Shown in pieces: positions 58,789 to 64,000 of a stretch of DNA of 64,000 nucleotides (position 1 is its first letter; every line of letters begins with the position of its first letter). A program made the translations under genes and the position numbers. Origin of the DNA: Peribacillus butanolivorans (GTDB taxonomy: Bacteria > Bacillota > Bacilli > Bacillales > DSM-1321); the NCBI RefSeq assembly GCF_001273755.1, contig NZ_LGYA01000001.1:3179177-3243176 (forward strand), in the 5' to 3' direction. The notes beneath the pieces were generated by a model. That model was given only the letters and a program-made list of their open reading frames with translations. It had not been told where the DNA came from and made no database searches.

Positions 58789-59382
58789 GCCATTCACCTC
58801 CTCCCAAAAGGATCTTTATAAAAAATCATTATTACAACACAATAATAGTGATTTGATATTAGTTTCGGTCAAAAATTTTCATTCCCTGATAATCAGGGTT
58901 TACCCAGCTGAAATAATTTCCCAAAAAATGCACCTAGAAATTTTAAAATAGGTTGAAATCGCTGATATAACGCGTTTTCTGTATGTAGATTATCACAAAT
59001 CCTATTAGCTTAGCAAGGGAATTCAAAAAATAATGGGAATCTTTTCATAAATAATTGTATATATTATAAATTTTGTCTTTCGCTATTCATCATTTCCCTT
59101 TTTTATAGAAATTAAACTTGTTATATTACTGAAAATCGCATAACCATAGGCTTTTAGCAATTATACTGAAAAAACAACCAGGTTTTCAATAAAGAAACTC
59201 CCTTCAAGAGATATTTTTCTTAGAATATAATTGTTTCCCCTCTTACTTTGGCAACAAAGAAGCCGGTATGCCCTAATGTAAAGCCAAAAACGTATCATCC
59301 ATTTTTTTATTTTTAGTAAATTCTAGACTCACATGTAAAAAGACCAATCCGATGAAGGAGTTGGTCCAGCTTTTAACCTTTT
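58789..59382. other. Long hbs upstream region
   Basis: A 594-base gap between spoIVA and hbs with no gene. It contains the spoIVA terminator at about 59340-59369, a palindrome CCCTGAT-A-ATCAGGG (58893-58907) in the hbs leader, and TTGACC followed at 19 bases by TATTAT as a possible promoter. In B. subtilis hbs also has a long regulated leader. Confidence 0.6.
59340..59369 (-). terminator. Terminator of spoIVA
   Basis: GGACCAA and TTGGTCT pair on the minus strand, followed by TTTTACATG. Confidence 0.65.
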
Positions 59383-60861
59383 TTATAATATGATAGCAAT
59401 CAATCCCCCACTGCCCTCATTAATAATCCTTTCCAGAGTCTCCTTCAATTTGTAACGTGCATTATCCGGCATCATCGCTAATTTCACCTGAATGCCTTCT
59501 CTTACGTAAGAACTTAGGCTTCGGCCAAAAATATCAGAATTCCAAATGGATAGTGGATTGTCTTCGAAATCTTGCATTAAATATCGAACCAATTCTTCAC
59601 TTTGCTTTTCCGTTCCAATGATTGGTGAAAACTCCGATTCAACATCGACCTTAATCATATGGATTGAAGGAGCCACAGCTTTGAGCCTGACCCCGAACCT
59701 GGCTCCTTGACGGATAATTTCCGGCTCATCTAGACTCATATCATTAAGAGAAGGGGCTGCAACGCCATAACCCGTTTGTTTAACCATTTTTAATGCATCC
59801 GCAACCTGGTCATATTCTGCCTTGGCATATGCAAAGTCTTGCATCAGAGATAAAAGATGATCCTTCCCCCGTATCTCCACACCGACAATTTCTTTTAAAA
59901 TATCATCATAGAGTTCATCCGGTGCGTAAAGGTCGATTTCAGCCACGCCCTGACCCATCTCAATACCTGCAAGAGCGGCACGGTCGATAAACTCGAATTC
60001 ATTGAAATGACCGACTACACGGTCTACATCTCTTAGGCGTTTAATGTCCTTTACGGTCTCTTTTACAGCTTCCTGATAGCTTTCTCTTAACCAATGATCC
60101 TCCCTCAGAACCATTACCCAGCTCGGAAGATTCACATTGACTTCAAGTACTGGAAATTCATATAGGGCCTCACGCAGGACGCTGTATACATCTGATTCCC
60201 GCATTCCTTCAACGCTCATGGCCAATACAGGTATATCATACTTTTCCTGTAAAGATTCCTTTAGTGCGACTGTATTTGGGTGATGGGGCTGAACGGAATT
60301 GACAATCATTATAAATGGCTTGCCAACCTCCTTCAATTCTTCAACAACCCTCTCCTCCGCTTCTAAATAATCACTGCGTGGAATTTCTCCGATTGATCCA
60401 TCCGTAGTAACAACTACGCCTAAAGTGGAATGATCCTGGATTACTTTTCGTGTGCCGATTTCAGCTGCTTCATTGAACGGAATCGGCTCCTCGTACCATG
60501 GAGTATGAATCATACGTGGACCATTCTCGTCTTCATACCCTTTAGCCCCAGGTATTGTATAACCCACACAATCGACTAAACGAATGTTCACTTCAAGCCC
60601 TTCCGCAACCTGAATCGACGCTGCCTGATTCGGTACGAATTTAGGTTCTGTCGTCATGATCGTTTTTCCAGCAGCACTCTGAGGTAATTCATCCTGTGCC
60701 CTGGCACGGTCAGCTTCTGACGGTATATTCGGAATAACAACAAGCTCCATGAATTTCTTAATAAATGTGGATTTCCCTGTTCTGACGGCACCGACTACAC
60801 CTAAATAAATGTCGCCACCGGTACGCTCAGCTATATCTTTGAAAATATCTACCTTTTCCAA
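59383..60861 (-). CDS. spoIVA: Spore coat basement ATPase SpoIVA
   Basis: A 492-residue cytoskeletal ATPase that polymerises around the forespore and anchors the coat to its outer membrane. Walker A GAVRTGKSTF lies at about residues 24-33; the middle domain and the C-terminus ending SGGLIAIIL, needed for localisation, are intact. It starts with TTG after GGGAGGGG. Mother-cell sigma-E expression is expected; a CATAGATA box upstream is only a weak -10 candidate. Confidence 0.97.
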   Translation of the reverse strand: MEKVDIFKDIAERTGGDIYLGVVGAVRTGKSTFIKKFMELVVIPNIPSEADRARAQDELPQSAAGKTIMTTEPKFVPNQAASIQVAEGLEVNIRLVDCVGYTIPGAKGYEDENGPRMIHTPWYEEPIPFNEAAEIGTRKVIQDHSTLGVVVTTDGSIGEIPRSDYLEAEERVVEELKEVGKPFIMIVNSVQPHHPNTVALKESLQEKYDIPVLAMSVEGMRESDVYSVLREALYEFPVLEVNVNLPSWVMVLREDHWLRESYQEAVKETVKDIKRLRDVDRVVGHFNEFEFIDRAALAGIEMGQGVAEIDLYAPDELYDDILKEIVGVEIRGKDHLLSLMQDFAYAKAEYDQVADALKMVKQTGYGVAAPSLNDMSLDEPEIIRQGARFGVRLKAVAPSIHMIKVDVESEFSPIIGTEKQSEELVRYLMQDFEDNPLSIWNSDIFGRSLSSYVREGIQVKLAMMPDNARYKLKETLERIINEGSGGLIAIIL

Positions 60862-61047
60862 GGTATCCCCTCCCGAATTAGAGTTTTGGGATTTCGTTTT
60901 TCCATTTACTTTATTTAGGACACTATATATCTATGATGTTGTCCTAAAAATTTATTCCAATTATTCCCCTGGTTTAATCCCTTCCTCCACCAGAAATTTT
61001 ATATAAGGGTTGTTATTTTAAAAGTAAGATGAAATAAAAATAAAGAA

Positions 61048-61089
61048 ATAACCCTTCCCCTACAATATATTTTGTAGAAGAAGGGTTAT
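61048..61089 (-). terminator. Terminator of yphE-yphF
   Basis: ATAACCCTTC and GAAGGGTTAT enclose a second TTCTACA/TGTAGGG pairing; TTCTTTATTTTTATTT follows on the minus strand. Confidence 0.82.
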
Positions 61090-61091
61090 GA

Positions 61092-61817
61092 CTATTTTGA
61101 AAGAAATTTTGGATTATTTGTTTTTTTATCAATTGTATATGGTAGTGAATAGGCCGGAACAAACTCTGAATTTTGTACAAGGAGTTCACGAATATCATCA
61201 CCAGGATTAATATCTCCGTCATGCCCCTGCAATACGTCATATAAATCAGGAGTATAGTCAACAAAAATATTGCCGCCACCGTCAACCACGAAATATAAGT
61301 CTTTTTGTGAAAATGGACTCGTGACCGTAGGGGCTTCCTTTAGACCCATCTTTTCATAATCAAGAGTAAAGACATTATCCGCTAACCTTTCCTTAAATGG
61401 GGGGTATCCGTTGCTTTGCTGATAAGCTTTCAATCTCAAGGAAATATCCTGAATTTTCTGAGCCATCCGGACATCCAACAGTTTTACAGTCGGATCATCT
61501 TCAACATTAACAAGGACATATTGAAAAACTCCACCTGATTCATAGGCATTGTCAGGCGGTTCTGCCATATACTTGGGTGAAATCTTAGAAAACTTAATCA
61601 CGTATTTTTGGTAAATTGGTGTTTCAGCCTCTTTTGTAACAATTGGCAAAATGCCGCCTTCATCTTTCTGAAATTGATCAACTGCGCTTTGGACAGATTG
61701 TATTTGCTCTTTATAAGGCAGTTGATTTTGCATTTTTTGCTTCTGAGGATACAAACACCCAGTCAGTAATCCCGAGATGCATAATAAACATAATATTTTG
61801 AAAAAATTTTTCATCAT
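61092..61817 (-). CDS. yphF: Lipoprotein YphF
   Basis: A 241-residue predicted lipoprotein: basic start MMKNFF, hydrophobic segment and lipobox LLTGC with the lipidated cysteine at about residue 21. The mature part has segments IVTKEAETPIYQKYVIKF and DGGGNIFVDYTPDLYDVL typical of YphF. It acts on the outer face of the membrane. Unknown role; position between yphE and spoIVA as in B. subtilis. Confidence 0.87.
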   Translation of the reverse strand: MMKNFFKILCLLCISGLLTGCLYPQKQKMQNQLPYKEQIQSVQSAVDQFQKDEGGILPIVTKEAETPIYQKYVIKFSKISPKYMAEPPDNAYESGGVFQYVLVNVEDDPTVKLLDVRMAQKIQDISLRLKAYQQSNGYPPFKERLADNVFTLDYEKMGLKEAPTVTSPFSQKDLYFVVDGGGNIFVDYTPDLYDVLQGHDGDINPGDDIRELLVQNSEFVPAYSLPYTIDKKTNNPKFLSK

Positions 61818-61830
61818 TTCTCCTCACCTA

Positions 61831-62028
61831 TCAAGTGGTTGGCCCGCTAAGAACAACGATAAGGATGATCAAGCCGGCTAGAATCATAAGTATGTATGCA
61901 ATAATTGCTGTTAAGCCTTTAAAAAAACCTTTTAATTTATAGCGGCTTAAGTAAATAAGAAATATAGAGATAACCATAAAGCCCATAGCTATAAAGGATA
62001 TCCACATTTTTTGCAGAGCAGGTGTCAT
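61831..62028 (-). CDS. yphE: YphE membrane protein (DUF2768)
   Basis: A 65-residue protein with two membrane helices (MWISFIAMGFMVISIFLIYL and AYILMILAGLIILIVVL) joined by a basic loop RYKLKGFFKG. The size and layout fit DUF2768. Function unknown. 13 bases separate it from yphF. Confidence 0.82.
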   Translation of the reverse strand: MTPALQKMWISFIAMGFMVISIFLIYLSRYKLKGFFKGLTAIIAYILMILAGLIILIVVLSGPTT

Positions 62029-62260
62029 ATCATTATCACTCCTTTTTCCAGAAATTATTATAACATACCAAATTACGTTAAAGGAATTAAATCATTGTCC
62101 AAACTGTGTAAAAAATTGCTTATCACAATCATTTGATAAATAATAATTTTCAATTTCACTACCCCCTAGCCTTACATATAGTCCGATAAAAGACTTCCAC
62201 TTCTTGCAAATTACCCGATAAATAAATGTATAACGCTCCCATTCTCTTCCTTTTATTCAA

Positions 62261-62294
62261 CCAAAAAAGCAGCCCCTCGGCTGCTTTTTTGGTG
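62261..62294 (-). terminator. Terminator of the putrescine aminotransferase gene
   Basis: ACCAAAAAAGCAGCC and GGCTGCTTTTTTGGT around a 4-base loop, just after the stop. Confidence 0.88.
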
Positions 62295-62302
62295 AATTAT
62301 AA

Positions 62303-63739
<1,437 letters not shown>

Positions 63740-63776
63740 TTACTGTTTACCTCCCTTTTAGCTTATACATATATAC

Positions 63777-63794
63777 AAGCAAGAACCATGCCAA
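63777..63794 (-). promoter_or_regulatory. Sigma-54 (SigL) promoter of patA
   Basis: On the minus strand TTGGCAT-GGTTC-TTGCTT matches the consensus TTGGCAY-N5-TTGCW, with exactly 10 bases between the GG and GC pairs. The start of transcription would be about 90 bases before the patA ATG. Confidence 0.72.
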
Positions 63795-63843
63795 CATGTT
63801 TCATTGAGGATATAGCTATTTTTCTTTTAAAAATCTATAAAAA

Positions 63844-63861
63844 CTATGCAAATATGCATAG
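63844..63861. promoter_or_regulatory. Palindrome upstream of the sigma-54 promoter
   Basis: CTATGCA-AATA-TGCATAG, perfect 7-base arms, about 60 bases upstream of the -24 box. A related GATGCATAC lies at 63872-63880. This is where an activator of the RocR/NtrC type would bind. Confidence 0.5.
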
Positions 63862-63928
63862 CTTATTTTCTGATGCATACCTCCCTTTTAGAAGTCCTTC
63901 GAGACGCTTTCCAATTACTACATAAAAA

Positions 63929-63966
63929 AAAGCCGTTGTACAAGTTAAACACTTGTCAACAGCTTT
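63929..63966 (-). terminator. Terminator of a gene beyond the right edge
   Basis: AAGCTGTTGACAAGT and ACTTGTACAACGGCT pair on the minus strand, followed by TTTTTTTTATG. Confidence 0.8.
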
Positions 63967-64000
63967 CATTCAAAAAAATACATTTTTTTCGCTTCTCTTA

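Noticed and set aside
61013-61285. 90-codon minus-strand frame at the end of yphF
   Set aside because: It overlaps yphF in another frame and the terminator, with no SD.
63748-63891. Two 14-base copies of TACCTCCCTTTTAG as ends of an inserted element
   Set aside because: They are direct, short and contain an SD-like sequence on the minus strand; with no transposase or inverted repeats nearby, chance or regulatory duplication is as likely.

Overview
The window is a stretch of core chromosome from a low-GC, endospore-forming Bacillaceae bacterium. Evidence for this includes the spore genes (spoIVA, an sspM-like gene, a cotD-like coat gene, yppG, ypjB), the bacillithiol genes bshA and bshB1, a menaquinol:cytochrome c reductase operon (qcrABC), the RNase P RNA of the Bacillus B type, TRAP (mtrB), and the strong AGGAGG-type ribosome binding sites. 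Gene order follows the Bacillus subtilis ypwA-to-yphE segment almost gene for gene, on the opposite strand. The differences show it is another member of the family, perhaps Peribacillus or a relative; I cannot fix the species.

Region by region: 1-9 kb holds ypwA, the helicase ypvA, a cold-shock gene, the RNA methyltransferase ypsC, a decayed PAS/EAL signalling gene, rnpB, gpsB, ypsA and a CotD-like coat gene. 9-17 kb holds the mrfB-mrfA (yprB-yprA) repair pair, a hydrolase and an Hsp20 gene not in the B. subtilis order, then the yppG/E/D, sspM and yppC group. 17-21 kb is the plus-strand recU-ponA pair. 21-30 kb holds ypoC-nth-dnaD, asnS, aspB-ypmB-ypmA and dinG. 30-38 kb holds panBCD and the ypjD-dapB-mgsA-bshB1-bshA-cca-birA operon. 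38-46 kb holds ypjC, a YugP-type metallopeptidase, ypjB, ypjA, qcrABC and ypiABF. 46-53 kb is the aromatic amino acid supraoperon aroF-aroB-aroH-hisC-tyrA-aroA. 53-64 kb holds cheR, ndk, the menaquinone side-chain genes hepS-menG-hepT, mtrB-folE, hbs, spoIVA, yphE-yphF and a putrescine aminotransferase gene.

The parts fit together functionally. menG, hepS, hepT and qcrABC make and use menaquinone. aroF/B/A feed chorismate to that pathway and to aromatic amino acids. gpsB, recU, ponA and ypsA concern wall growth and division. nth, mrfAB, dinG, ypvA and recU are DNA repair genes. panBCD and birA serve coenzyme A and biotin supply.

The most notable departures are these. The trp genes that sit between aroH and hisC in B. 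subtilis are absent, although the TRAP regulator is kept nearby. A putrescine aminotransferase gene has what looks like a complete sigma-54 promoter with an upstream palindrome. A multidomain cyclic-di-GMP gene has decayed beside rnpB. The window carries no prophage, complete insertion sequence, CRISPR array or obvious defence island, and I found no convincing new multi-gene system.
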